Positions 1-8,368 of a DNA stretch of 23,460 bases are shown piece after piece (position 1 is the stretch's first letter; each line of letters opens with the position of its first letter). Under the pieces are notes generated by a model that ran no database searches, was not told the origin of the DNA, and was given only the letters and a program-made list of their open reading frames with translations. The position numbers and the translations under genes were made by a program. The stretch is from NCBI GenBank assembly GCA_002197545.1, contig NFUO01000664.1, positions 1-23,460 on the forward strand, written 5' to 3'. This DNA comes from Acidobacteria subdivision 2 bacterium RH1 MAG20 (GTDB lineage: Bacteria; Acidobacteriota; Terriglobia; Terriglobales; Acidobacteriaceae).

Positions 1-44
1 CATATAAAGGTCGAACAGTTACGGAAGGAAAGAGGAAGGAAGTG

Positions 45-2204
45 ATGGAGAGAAGGACTTTCAACAAACTGGCTGGTTTTGCTGGAATAGGTGCTTTGAC
101 TGGAAGCGGCAATTCATTCTTCGGAAGCGACCTGCTTCTGGCCGAGCAGGCGAAAAACAGCCGGAACGTGTGGGATCGTTATTTTCTGGGAACGGCTTAC
201 TATCCTGAATGGTGGGAGCCATCGGAGTGGGAGATAGACTTCCGCCAGATGCGCGAGCTTGGTATTAACACCGTTCGCATGGGCGAGTTTGCATGGGTCT
301 CGTATGAGCCGGAGACCGGGAAGTTCCAGTTTGATTGGATGGACCGCGCCATCGCGGTGGCGAATCGCAACGGTATCGATGTTATTCTCAGCACGCCAAC
401 GGCATCGGTTCCTTCTTGGCTCTACCAGCAGCATCCAGATGTTCTGGGAGGCAATGATCTTGGCCCATACACCTACGGCGGTCGAAAAGGCTATTGCACC
501 AACAGCCAGAACTATCTGGATGCAAGCGCAAGGATTACCGCCGCTTTGGCGGGGCACTATGGCCATCACCCAGGCGTGATCGGCTGGCAGCTTGACAATG
601 AACCGGGCTTTCCTTTTGAGTGCTACGACCCGAATTCTGAGCGGTCGTTTCAGGAATGGCTCAAGCAGCGCTATGGCACTCTGGAGGCGCTCAACCGGAC
701 CTGGAACGGTGCGTTCTGGAGCAATCAGTATTCCGATTGGTCGCAGATCCATTTCCCGACGAATTCCGCCGAAGGCGGCTGGCAGCCTGCGATCACCTTG
801 GATTATCGGCGGTTTTTCGCCGATTCCTTTCTCAATCATCTGCGGAGCCAGGCCGTCATTCTGCGAAAGCAGATCAAAGATCAGTTCCTCTACACCAACT
901 GGCCGAGCCCCGCATGGTCAGTGGATGTATTCGCCGCCACGAAGTTTCTCGACGCCACCGCTTGGGATAACTACTGCAGCGCGCCGGGCCTTTCCGAGTT
1001 TCAACGGCAGTACATCGCCAGCCTCTTCAATGACTTCTGCCGATGTGCCGGACCGAACCAGCGGTTCTTCTGCGCCGAGCAGATTGCATATCTGCCATCG
1101 AATGCTCTGCCCGAAGGATTGCGCCTGCAGGCATACATCAATCTGGCGCATGGAGGCCATGGGCAGCTCTATTTAGAGTGGCGTCGTCCGCTGGCTGGCA
1201 ACGAGCAGTACCGGCCTTCGTTTATCAAGGGATTCGACGGTTCGATCAATCCGGAAAAGCCCATCTTCGAGAAAATTGTTAAGGAGTTCGCACAACTGGG
1301 TCCTCATCTGGTTGGCGCAACCACTCGCTCAGATATCGCATTTCTTTATGATTTCACGAACTCATGGGCGCAGGCCTTCGGGAACGTGGGAGATAAAGGT
1401 GATAAGAGCCGTCGATACGGCGGCGAGGTGATGCATTACTACAATGGCTTCAAGGTGCTGCAACGCAATATCGACGTCGTTCCCTCCTCAGCAGATTTCT
1501 CGGTCTACAAAGTAGTTGTGGCGCCGAATCTGCGTCTGATTGACGATGCCACTGTGGCGCGCCTTCAGGCATTTGTGGCCAATGGCGGAGTTCTCGTGCT
1601 GAACTATCGCGCCGGGACGCAAAAGATGGACTGCAGTATGAGGCGCGTGCTTCCACCGGGCGTGTTCACCGACATGGCGGGAGTGACTGCGGAATCGAAT
1701 GTTGACTTAGTCGAAAATAAGGTGAACACCGAATTTGGAATCAGCTTTTCCGGGAACGAGACTGTTTTCCATCCACGCACAATCCTTGAATCGCTGACGC
1801 TTCGCGGTGCGGAGGCGATCGCCACTTTTCGCGGCGGTCGAATGGTCGGTCGACCGGCTATTACTCGTAATCGTCACGGACGAGGATGGGTTTTTTATGT
1901 GGGAACCGATTCCGCTGATAATGGGTTTCACGAGACTCTGGCGCGCGCCGCCGGAGCCGCCGGAAACCTTTCTCCGCTGATTACCGCACCGTATGGCGTG
2001 GAAGTAGTCAGCCGGGAGAATTCCGAAACGATCTTCTATTTTCTGCTGAATTTAACCGAAACCGCGCACAACGACATCGCATTGCCTAAGCCAATGGACG
2101 ACTTGATTGTTGGGCAAGCCAACATCACAAAAGTATCGTTGGGGCCGCTGGAAGTTGCCGTATTGGCATCGCCAAAAAATGCAGAGAAGAGGCGCGAGGG
2201 ATGA
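45..2204 (+). CDS. GH42-family beta-galactosidase, probable Tat-exported
   Basis: Predicted retaining beta-galactosidase of glycoside hydrolase family 42, cleaving beta-galactosides or plant-derived galacto-oligosaccharides. From the ATG at 45 it has 719 aa. The N-terminus has a twin-arginine motif (ERRTFNK) followed by a Gly/Ala-rich hydrophobic stretch, so export by the Tat pathway is likely. The catalytic TIM barrel spans about residues 45-420: the acid/base Glu is in WQLDNEPG (about E186) and the likely nucleophile is in FFCAEQ (about E345). A trimerisation-like domain follows at about 425-640, with a short C-terminal beta domain. A GTG lies directly upstream at 42, but the purine-rich GAGGAAGGA at 32-40 is better spaced for the ATG at 45. 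The gene stands alone, with an IS remnant downstream. Family assignment is firm; substrate and export are inferred. Confidence 0.88.
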   Translation: MERRTFNKLAGFAGIGALTGSGNSFFGSDLLLAEQAKNSRNVWDRYFLGTAYYPEWWEPSEWEIDFRQMRELGINTVRMGEFAWVSYEPETGKFQFDWMDRAIAVANRNGIDVILSTPTASVPSWLYQQHPDVLGGNDLGPYTYGGRKGYCTNSQNYLDASARITAALAGHYGHHPGVIGWQLDNEPGFPFECYDPNSERSFQEWLKQRYGTLEALNRTWNGAFWSNQYSDWSQIHFPTNSAEGGWQPAITLDYRRFFADSFLNHLRSQAVILRKQIKDQFLYTNWPSPAWSVDVFAATKFLDATAWDNYCSAPGLSEFQRQYIASLFNDFCRCAGPNQRFFCAEQIAYLPSNALPEGLRLQAYINLAHGGHGQLYLEWRRPLAGNEQYRPSFIKGFDGSINPEKPIFEKIVKEFAQLGPHLVGATTRSDIAFLYDFTNSWAQAFGNVGDKGDKSRRYGGEVMHYYNGFKVLQRNIDVVPSSADFSVYKVVVAPNLRLIDDATVARLQAFVANGGVLVLNYRAGTQKMDCSMRRVLPPGVFTDMAGVTAESNVDLVENKVNTEFGISFSGNETVFHPRTILESLTLRGAEAIATFRGGRMVGRPAITRNRHGRGWVFYVGTDSADNGFHETLARAAGAAGNLSPLITAPYGVEVVSRENSETIFYFLLNLTETAHNDIALPKPMDDLIVGQANITKVSLGPLEVAVLASPKNAEKRREG

Positions 2205-2350
2205 GAAAAGCCACATCGCCCGCGTCATTCCGATCTGGGCTTAAAATATCCCGGTGCGTTCACTCTGATTTGCCCTACGCATTGTTAGAAGTCCGGCAAT
2301 GCTTCTTCAGAATTACTAAAGCGGATTCTGTCTTAATCCCTAAACAATAA

Positions 2351-2370
2351 GGGGCTGTCCTAGATAACTA
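2351..2370. mobile_element. Terminal sequence of a decayed insertion sequence
   Basis: GGGGCTGTCC begins at 2351 and looks like a terminal inverted repeat of an insertion sequence. On the minus strand it lies 17 bp beyond the stop codon of a transposase-like reading frame (TAG at 2368-2370), the usual arrangement at an IS right end. The matching second terminus is not visible in the window, so only one end of the element survives. The exact family was not identified. Confidence 0.45.
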
Positions 2371-2502
2371 CTTGAGATGAGTTGTAGCCCATTGAATTAA
2401 TTGGGCTTGTTGGCGTTTGGGTTGAGGTGTGTTGAAGCGCCACTCACACTGCCTGCTCTTCATAACCTTCTGCACCAGAGAGTCGCCCATGTGGTCCAAC
2501 AA
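2368..2502 (-). pseudogene. 3' fragment of a transposase gene
   Basis: Read on the minus strand, this stretch encodes about 45 residues ending in CEWRFNTPQPK...QLIQWATTHLK and a TAG. The WRFN and QL..W pattern resembles the C-terminal tails of bacterial transposases. The frame is closed upstream by TAA (complement of 2503-2505), and no other transposase domain is recognisable, so this is a remnant. A small inverted repeat (AGCCCA at 2386-2391 and TGGGCT at 2402-2407) lies inside it. It sits between the GH42 gene and the first OFOR. Family is uncertain, and the reading depends on a short motif only. Confidence 0.4.
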
Positions 2503-2519
2503 TTAATTCCAACCCGTAC

Positions 2520-2548
2520 TTGCCTCGATGGCAGGCGCGCCGTAAAAT
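2520..2548 (+). promoter_or_regulatory. Candidate sigma-70-type promoter for the first OFOR
   Basis: TTGCCT (2520-2525, 4 of 6 to the -35 consensus) and TAAAAT (2543-2548, 5 of 6 to the -10 consensus) are separated by exactly 17 bases. Transcription would start near 2555, giving a leader of about 60 nt before the ATG at 2615. The site lies just beyond the transposase remnant. Seen by eye only. Confidence 0.4.
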
Positions 2549-2602
2549 CCGAGGGCTCGATATTAGCTGGCGCCGCGGTCGCTGAAAACCATGGGCTGGT
2601 TT

Positions 2603-2608
2603 GGGGAG
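2603..2608 (+). promoter_or_regulatory. Ribosome binding site that decides the OFOR alpha start
   Basis: GGGGAG lies 6 nt before the ATG at 2615. An in-frame ATG at 2591 has no comparable site. The protein from 2615 starts MRQCFSVGIGG, exactly where the conserved OFOR gamma domain begins, which supports the later start. Confidence 0.65.
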
Positions 2609-2614
2609 ACGTCT

Positions 2615-4393
2615 ATGAGGCAGTGCTTCAGTGTAGGTATCGGAGGTGCCGCCGGTCAGGGTGTGGCTACCCCCGGCGATATTTTCGCGAAGATCTTCAG
2701 CCGGCGCGGGCTGCACCTGAACGCCTACAACGCCTATCAGTCCATCATTCGCGGTGGCCATACCTTCCTGACGATTCGCACCGGTCCGGACAAGATCGCC
2801 ACTACGGACGGCAAGCTCGACCTGCTGATTCCGCTCAACCAGGACACAATGGACCGCCACATGCGCCTGCTCTCTGCCGGCAGCGCCTGCCTGTACAACG
2901 CGGACCTGATCAAGCCAGGCACTCCCGCTGCCGGGGTGCAGCTCTGCCCCATGCCGGTGTCGAAGCTCGCCGATATCAGCCGCAATAAAATCGCGCAAAA
3001 CACCCTTGCCATCGGCGCAGGCCTGAGCATGATGGGGATTGGATTTCCCGCTCTTGAAGGCGTGCTCGAAGAGCAGTTCCGCAAGAAGGAAAAGGCGGTG
3101 ATCGAGGAAAACGTCAGTATCGCCCGCGCCGGCTACGACTACGCCACGCAAAATTTCAAGCCCTTCGCGTGGCCGTTGCCCATGACGGAGACTCGCTACG
3201 CCGTGCTGAGCGGCAACGCCGCCATGGCGATGGGAGGCGCGGCTGCCGGCGTCAAGTTCTACTCCGCCTATCCCATGAGCCCCTCCACCGGCGTTCTGCA
3301 CTGGATGGCGGAGCACGCACGCAAAGCAAATATCATGGTGCGCCAGGTCGAGGATGAGATTGGCGTTATCAATATGGCGATTGGCGCCGCGCACGCGGGC
3401 GTCCGCGCCATGTGCGCCACCTCGGGCGGCGGTTTCGCGCTGATGAGCGAAGGCCTCGGCCTCTCAGCGCAGGCGGAGATTCCGATCGTGGTCATCGATT
3501 GTCAACGGGCGGGTCCGTCCACCGGTGTTCCCACCAAAACCGAGCAGGGCGATCTCTGGCAGATGCTCGGCGCGGCCTTCGGCGACTATCCCAGGGTCAT
3601 CGCCGCTCCGCTCGACATCGCCGACTGCTTCAAGCTGATTCCCGAGATATTCAACATAGCCGAGCGTTTCCAGTGTCCGGGAATCGTGCTCTGCGATCTG
3701 CTGCTCGCCGAAGGACGGCTCAGTGTCGACCCTAAAGAACTCGATTTCCATCCCGCTATCGATCGCGGCGAACTGATCACGTCGAATGGGACAGGCGACC
3801 ACGAAGCCTATAAGCGATACAAAATTACTGAGAGCGGCGTCTCCCCCCGCGTCATTCCCGGAGTGCCGGGCTTCACCCATACCGTCTCGAGCGACGAACA
3901 CGATGAGGACGGCGTGCTGATCAGCGACGAGTACACCAATGCGGTCAAGCGGCGCGCCATGATGGAAAAGCGCATGCGCAAAGAAGATGGCATCGCGGCT
4001 GCAGTTCCGCTGCCCCAGATACTCGGTCCGGCCAACGCAGATGTAACGCTGATCGGCTGGGGTTCGACCTACGGGGTGATTGACGAGGCGTGCGAACTGT
4101 TGCGGGAGGCGGGCATCTCCGCCAATCATCTCCCCATACGCTGGCTGGTTCCGCTGCACGGGGACGCGATCGTCGACCTGCTGAAGGGCGCGAAGCACAC
4201 CATCATCGTCGAGAACAACTACAGCGGACAGTTCGCTCGTTATCTGCGCAGTGAAACCAGCTTTGTCCCCGATGGCAATATTCGTAAATACGACGGAGAG
4301 CCGTTCCTGCCGCATCATATAGTTGAGGCGGTCAAGGAGCAGCTTGCGGGCAAGACCAATCTCTCTGTGCCTGCCCACGAAATCATGGTTTAG
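2615..4393 (+). CDS. 2-oxoacid:ferredoxin oxidoreductase, fused gamma-alpha subunit (first pair)
   Basis: Large subunit of a two-subunit OFOR, which oxidatively decarboxylates a 2-oxoacid with CoA and reduces ferredoxin in the cytoplasm. The 592-aa protein begins with the gamma domain (about 1-185, GGAAGQG at 10-16). The alpha domain follows, with YPMSPSTG at 219-226 corresponding to the substrate/TPP-interface loop written YPITPSS in the second pair. A C-terminal domain of the alpha type ends at 592. The beta partner starts 77 bp downstream on the same strand. An earlier ATG at 2591 is rejected on ribosome-site grounds. No ferredoxin (delta) domain or separate delta gene is present, as expected for two-subunit KorAB-like enzymes. 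The true 2-oxoacid (2-oxoglutarate, pyruvate or a branched-chain acid) cannot be told from the sequence. Confidence 0.88.
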   Translation: MRQCFSVGIGGAAGQGVATPGDIFAKIFSRRGLHLNAYNAYQSIIRGGHTFLTIRTGPDKIATTDGKLDLLIPLNQDTMDRHMRLLSAGSACLYNADLIKPGTPAAGVQLCPMPVSKLADISRNKIAQNTLAIGAGLSMMGIGFPALEGVLEEQFRKKEKAVIEENVSIARAGYDYATQNFKPFAWPLPMTETRYAVLSGNAAMAMGGAAAGVKFYSAYPMSPSTGVLHWMAEHARKANIMVRQVEDEIGVINMAIGAAHAGVRAMCATSGGGFALMSEGLGLSAQAEIPIVVIDCQRAGPSTGVPTKTEQGDLWQMLGAAFGDYPRVIAAPLDIADCFKLIPEIFNIAERFQCPGIVLCDLLLAEGRLSVDPKELDFHPAIDRGELITSNGTGDHEAYKRYKITESGVSPRVIPGVPGFTHTVSSDEHDEDGVLISDEYTNAVKRRAMMEKRMRKEDGIAAAVPLPQILGPANADVTLIGWGSTYGVIDEACELLREAGISANHLPIRWLVPLHGDAIVDLLKGAKHTIIVENNYSGQFARYLRSETSFVPDGNIRKYDGEPFLPHHIVEAVKEQLAGKTNLSVPAHEIMV

Positions 4394-4470
4394 ACACCAC
4401 GCTGTAGAAAGTTCACGGTAGGAGCTAAGACCCAGAAGTCAATCCTTTCCCGTTTCAAGGAGAACTAAAG

Positions 4471-5367
4471 ATGGCGACAGAAGTTGTAACTCCGAATGCA
4501 ATCGTGATGGCTGATTTTAAGGGAAAGGTCGATCCCGACTGGTGTCCCGGTTGCGGCGACTTCGGCGTGCTCGCCGCTGTCCAGAAGGCGCTGGTCGAGT
4601 TGCAGATCCCGAAGCACGAGGTGGCCACGATCAGCGGCATCGGATGCTCGTCAAACTTTCCCGGCTTCATCGACACCTATGGCATGCACACACTGCACGG
4701 CCGGTCTCTGCCCGTAGCGACGGGAATGAAGATGGCAAATCACGCCATGACGGTGTTGGTCACAGGCGGCGACGGAGACGGCTTCGGCATTGGCTGCGGC
4801 CACTTCGTGCACGCCACGCGCCGCAACGTCGACCTGCTCTACCTCGTAATGGACAACCAGATCTATGGGCTCACAACCGGCCAGACCTCGCCCACCAGCC
4901 GCCTCGGAATGAAGACCAAGAGCATGCCCTTCGGAAGTATTGAGTCGCCGTTGAATCCAATTTCTCTTGCTCTGGCTGCGGGAGCGACCTTCGTCGCGCG
5001 CGGTTTCAGCGCCGAGCAAAAGCATCTCACCGAGTTAATCAAGCAGGGAATCGAGCACAAGGGGTTCTCGTTTATCGACGTCTTCAGCCCCTGCGTCACC
5101 TACAACCACGACAACACCTTCCAGTGGTTCCGTCCGCGAGTGAAGAAGCTTGAAGATAACCCTGAGTACGATTCCACCGATTGGGGCGCAGCCATGGAGA
5201 AGTCTCTGATGTGGGGCGACGAGATCCCCATCGGAAAATTCTTCGAGCGGACCGATCTGCCTACGCTGCACGGCGCAGAGCCGGTACTGAAGAGCGGCCC
5301 GCTCGTCCATCAGGACTACCGTATTCCCGCCGAGGTCGCCAAGTCCTTCATCGATGAATTGATGTAG
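4471..5367 (+). CDS. 2-oxoacid:ferredoxin oxidoreductase beta subunit, TPP-binding (first pair)
   Basis: Catalytic partner of the preceding gene, binding thiamine diphosphate and one [4Fe-4S] cluster. The protein has 298 aa. Cluster ligands are likely C25 and C28 (CPGCGDF), C59 (GIGCSS) and C208 (FSPCVTYN). The TPP/Mg signature is GGDGDGFGIG (99-108), continued by RRN at 117-119 and DNQIYG at 128-133. AAGGAG at 4457-4462 gives a strong ribosome site 8 nt before the ATG. The stop codon lies 3 bp from the stop codon of nuoN on the opposite strand, with no room for a terminator between them. It is about 57 aa shorter than the beta subunit of the second pair, so the two are not recent duplicates. 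Confidence 0.88.
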   Translation: MATEVVTPNAIVMADFKGKVDPDWCPGCGDFGVLAAVQKALVELQIPKHEVATISGIGCSSNFPGFIDTYGMHTLHGRSLPVATGMKMANHAMTVLVTGGDGDGFGIGCGHFVHATRRNVDLLYLVMDNQIYGLTTGQTSPTSRLGMKTKSMPFGSIESPLNPISLALAAGATFVARGFSAEQKHLTELIKQGIEHKGFSFIDVFSPCVTYNHDNTFQWFRPRVKKLEDNPEYDSTDWGAAMEKSLMWGDEIPIGKFFERTDLPTLHGAEPVLKSGPLVHQDYRIPAEVAKSFIDELM

Positions 5368-5370
5368 GGG

Positions 5371-6840
5371 CTACAGCCAGTGCAGCAATAAATTCGGTGC
5401 GCAACCGAGTAGCACCACGCTGAGCGCAATCAGGCACAAAACAATCTGGCGCAGCACCGAGACGCGAATCGGGGCTGCGTTAGTTGGCGGATCGGCGACG
5501 TAGATATACTTCAGCACTTTCAGGTAGTAGTAGAGCGACACCGCGCTCATTGCGATGGCCAGAACCACCAGCCAGAGGAGACCAAGCGACCCTGGTGTGG
5601 AGGTCAGCACGGCAGAAAACAGATAGAACTTGCCGAAGAATCCAGCCAAGGGTGGAATGCCCGCCAGTGACAACAAAAAGATTAACATGCAGAAAGACGG
5701 TACGGGCGCTCGCCTGCTGAGTCCCGCAAAGTCGGAGAGCGTGTCGCCGCCAGTTGCATCCTCTACCAGGGCTACAACACCGAATGCTCCGAGAACCGTC
5801 AACGCATAAGTGATGGCGTAATAAAGCAACGCGCTAAGGCTTTGACTAGTGTGCGACAAGATGCCCAGCAACATATAGCCTGCGTGCGCAATTGCGGAGT
5901 ATGCGAGCAGCCGCCGCACACTGGCCTGCATAATAGCCACGAGGTTCCCCAGCACCATGGAGAGCGCAGCGACGAGCGCAACGACCGGCACCCATCCTGC
6001 GGCGTAACCGTGCAAGACAGCGCTCCCCTCCGCGCCGGCAAAGCCAATCACCATGACCTGAAAAAAAATGAAGAAACCGGCAACCTTGGAGCCGGACGCG
6101 ATCAACGCAGCACTGGGGGCCGGTGCGCCCTGATACACATCCGGCGCCCAGAAATGAAATGGGGCAGCGGCTACCTTGAATCCAAGTCCAACCACCGTCA
6201 TCACCATAGCAACAATCAACAACGGGTCTAAAGATGCGCCGTGAAGGCTGCTGGCGATGCCCACAAGATTTGTCGAGTTGGACAGACCGTACAGGAGACT
6301 GGCTCCAAACAGCAGGAACGCTGCCGAAATTCCACCGAAGATAAAATACTTCAACGCGGCTTCCGCCGCCCGGGCGCTGCGCTTGTTGAATGCGGTGAGG
6401 ATGTAGAGCGAAAGACTGAGCAGTTCAAGCGATAAAAAAATCAACAAGAGGTTCTGTGTGCTGACGAGGAACATCATGCTGACCGTCGCCAGCAGGATAA
6501 GAGCCAGATATTCGCTGACGTGTTGGGTGAAGTTCGATCCAAGGGAGAGCAGGATCGTCAGCATGGTCAGAAGGAGCAGAGCGATCTGCACTCGTTGTGC
6601 CAGAGGATTCAGCACAAGCATTCCGTCAAGAACATTCGCAGATTGCGGAGTATGCAGTATCCAGGCAATGGCCGCTGCGCAGCCGGCAAGCGATAGCAGT
6701 GCGGCGACCGAGCTCCGGAATCGCGTCTCTGAAGTCCGCAGGAACATGAGATCCACCGACAACACGATGAGCGCAGCGACAACGACGGTCACTTCTGGCC
6801 AGACCAGACGCAACAAATCGAGATAGTTGAAGGTGGTCAT
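5371..6840 (-). CDS. nuoN: NADH-quinone oxidoreductase (complex I) subunit N
   Basis: Membrane antiporter-like subunit of complex I, next to the NuoA/H/J/K end of the membrane arm. From the ATG at 6840 it has 489 aa, the usual size, with about 14 membrane segments. Key charged residues are present: E139 in LSLELLSLSLYIL (TM5) and K222 in GLGFKVAAAPFHFWAPDVYQG (TM7). The start is chosen because ATG overlaps the TGA of the upstream nuoM as ATGA, with AAGGAAG just upstream; a frame open to 6858 is less likely. It is the last gene of the operon and converges on the OFOR beta gene. Confidence 0.93.
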   Translation of the reverse strand: MTTFNYLDLLRLVWPEVTVVVAALIVLSVDLMFLRTSETRFRSSVAALLSLAGCAAAIAWILHTPQSANVLDGMLVLNPLAQRVQIALLLLTMLTILLSLGSNFTQHVSEYLALILLATVSMMFLVSTQNLLLIFLSLELLSLSLYILTAFNKRSARAAEAALKYFIFGGISAAFLLFGASLLYGLSNSTNLVGIASSLHGASLDPLLIVAMVMTVVGLGFKVAAAPFHFWAPDVYQGAPAPSAALIASGSKVAGFFIFFQVMVIGFAGAEGSAVLHGYAAGWVPVVALVAALSMVLGNLVAIMQASVRRLLAYSAIAHAGYMLLGILSHTSQSLSALLYYAITYALTVLGAFGVVALVEDATGGDTLSDFAGLSRRAPVPSFCMLIFLLSLAGIPPLAGFFGKFYLFSAVLTSTPGSLGLLWLVVLAIAMSAVSLYYYLKVLKYIYVADPPTNAAPIRVSVLRQIVLCLIALSVVLLGCAPNLLLHWL

Positions 6841-8351
6841 CGCCCACTTCCTTTCCACAAACCGTCGAACAGCGGCGAGTGTAAAGCGGGGACGATGATG
6901 CGCAAGAGCAATTGGGGGTAGAGTCCGATGATAGCGCTCGCGCCTACAAGGATTATGGCGCCGATGCGCTCAGGGACAGAGATGGGCGGAAGTGTAGTTG
7001 CCGCGGCGGGAACGCTATGGTCCGGTGCAGCACCGAAGAATGCTTTCTGCATCGCGCGCCAGGTATAAGCAATGCCGATCACGATGCCTAGTCCGGCGAC
7101 AAGCGCAAACAGCGGGAAGGCGCGCCATGCTCCGATGAGGATTTGCAGCTCCGCAACAAAGCCGCTGAAGCCCGGTAGGCCGATCGATGCCATGCCGCCA
7201 AGAACGAACGTCGCCGCTGCAAAGGGGATGGCCTTGGCCAGATGCATTGTCTCAAGCTCTGACAGGTCGCGAGTGTGCGTGCGGTCATACACCATGCGCC
7301 CCACGACTGCGAACAGCAGCCCTGCGAGTATGCCATGCGAGAACATCTGCAGTACCGCGCCATCCAGGCCTATCTGCTGCAAGCTCATCAGTCCAAGCAA
7401 GACGAAGCCCATGTGGCTCACGCTCGAGTAGCCGATGACGAATTTGAAGTCCTTTTGTACCAGCGCCACCATCGCGCCGTACACGATGCCGATCAGCGCA
7501 AGCAGAGCGAAGACGCCGCGCCATGAGCCGAAACCGAGCACATGAAAGCCCCATGGATCGAGTCCGCGCGGAAACAACGTCATGGCCACGCGCAAACACC
7601 CATAGGCGCCCAGCTTCATCACCACGCCGGCGAGCAGCATCGAAGCCGCAGTGGGCGCGGCGACGTGACCGGTAGGCGCCCAGGTGTGGAATGGCCAGAG
7701 GCCAGCGAGGATTCCAAAACCGACAAACACCAGCGGAAACGCCCACATCTGAAAATGAACAGGGAAGGGAAACTGAGCGAGCTGCGCCAGGTCCATCGTC
7801 CTGGCTCCGGCTACAACGTATGCCGCCACCAATCCGATCAGCACCATCGCGCTGCCGACAAATGAATAGAGCGCGAGTTTCATGGCGGCATACTCGCGCC
7901 GCGTGGAACCCCAGATCGCAATCAAGAAATATTTGGGAATGATGGCGATCTCGTAGAAGACGAAGAGCAGCAATAAATCGAAGCTCAGAAACACACCGTA
8001 CACGCCGCCAATCAACGCCAGGTAGAATGCGAAAAACTCCTTGGCGCGATGCTCAATATTCCAGGAGAATAGGACTCCCGAGATCGCCACGATACCCGTG
8101 AGCAGGAGCAGAGTCATGCTGATTCCATCTGCCGCGAGGTGGTACTCGATGCCGAGCGAGGTAACCCAGGGAATCCTCGCGACCGTTACCAGTTCACCCG
8201 ACTGCTGCTGTACGAATCCCACCAGAGTCACAGCGAACCCGGCCACCGCCGTCATCAGAGCGAGGATGCGTGCGGCGCGCACGGAGCCCTTCGGCAGGAG
8301 CAACAGCACCATGACGCCGAGAAACGAGATGTAGATGGTCCATGCCAGCAT
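6837..8351 (-). CDS. nuoM: Complex I subunit M, second copy (divergent NuoM')
   Basis: Second of two adjacent NuoM-like antiporter subunits. It has 504 aa and about 14 membrane segments. The TM5 glutamate is present (E134 in VFYEIAIIPKYFLI), as are the TM8-type lysine (K246 in GVVMKLGAYG) and the TM12 glutamate (E401 in GFVAELQIL). The TM7 segment reads GFGILAGLWPFHTWAP: the position of the essential TM7 lysine is leucine (about L215). The other M copy has AVKVPLVPFHTWLP at the same place, so the two M proteins are not equivalent. The gene follows the first nuoM with a 17-nt gap and overlaps nuoN by 4 nt (ATGA). The ribosome site is weak. Identity as a Mrp/NuoM-family subunit is certain; its place in the complex is inferred. 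Confidence 0.9.
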   Translation of the reverse strand: MLAWTIYISFLGVMVLLLLPKGSVRAARILALMTAVAGFAVTLVGFVQQQSGELVTVARIPWVTSLGIEYHLAADGISMTLLLLTGIVAISGVLFSWNIEHRAKEFFAFYLALIGGVYGVFLSFDLLLLFVFYEIAIIPKYFLIAIWGSTRREYAAMKLALYSFVGSAMVLIGLVAAYVVAGARTMDLAQLAQFPFPVHFQMWAFPLVFVGFGILAGLWPFHTWAPTGHVAAPTAASMLLAGVVMKLGAYGCLRVAMTLFPRGLDPWGFHVLGFGSWRGVFALLALIGIVYGAMVALVQKDFKFVIGYSSVSHMGFVLLGLMSLQQIGLDGAVLQMFSHGILAGLLFAVVGRMVYDRTHTRDLSELETMHLAKAIPFAAATFVLGGMASIGLPGFSGFVAELQILIGAWRAFPLFALVAGLGIVIGIAYTWRAMQKAFFGAAPDHSVPAAATTLPPISVPERIGAIILVGASAIIGLYPQLLLRIIVPALHSPLFDGLWKGSGR

Positions 8352-8368
8352 AGTTATGTCGCCGTCGT

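Noticed and set aside
114..839. Minus-strand 241-aa open frame inside the GH42 gene
   Set aside because: Overlaps the GH42 catalytic domain; no protein-like domain.
2279..2302. GCATTG/CAATGC inverted repeat as terminator of the GH42 gene
   Set aside because: Short stem with a 12-base loop and no T-run; it gives little support for termination.
2444..3394. Minus-strand 316-aa open frame over the first OFOR alpha gene
   Set aside because: It lies antisense to a gene with clear OFOR motifs, has no recognisable domains and its composition is that of a shadow frame.
3464..4378. Minus-strand 304-aa open frame
   Set aside because: Antisense shadow of the OFOR alpha gene, without family features or a ribosome site.
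5842..6231. Plus-strand frame antisense to nuoN
   Set aside because: Its His/Arg/Asn-rich sequence is typical of the reverse complement of a membrane protein gene; nuoN is unambiguous.
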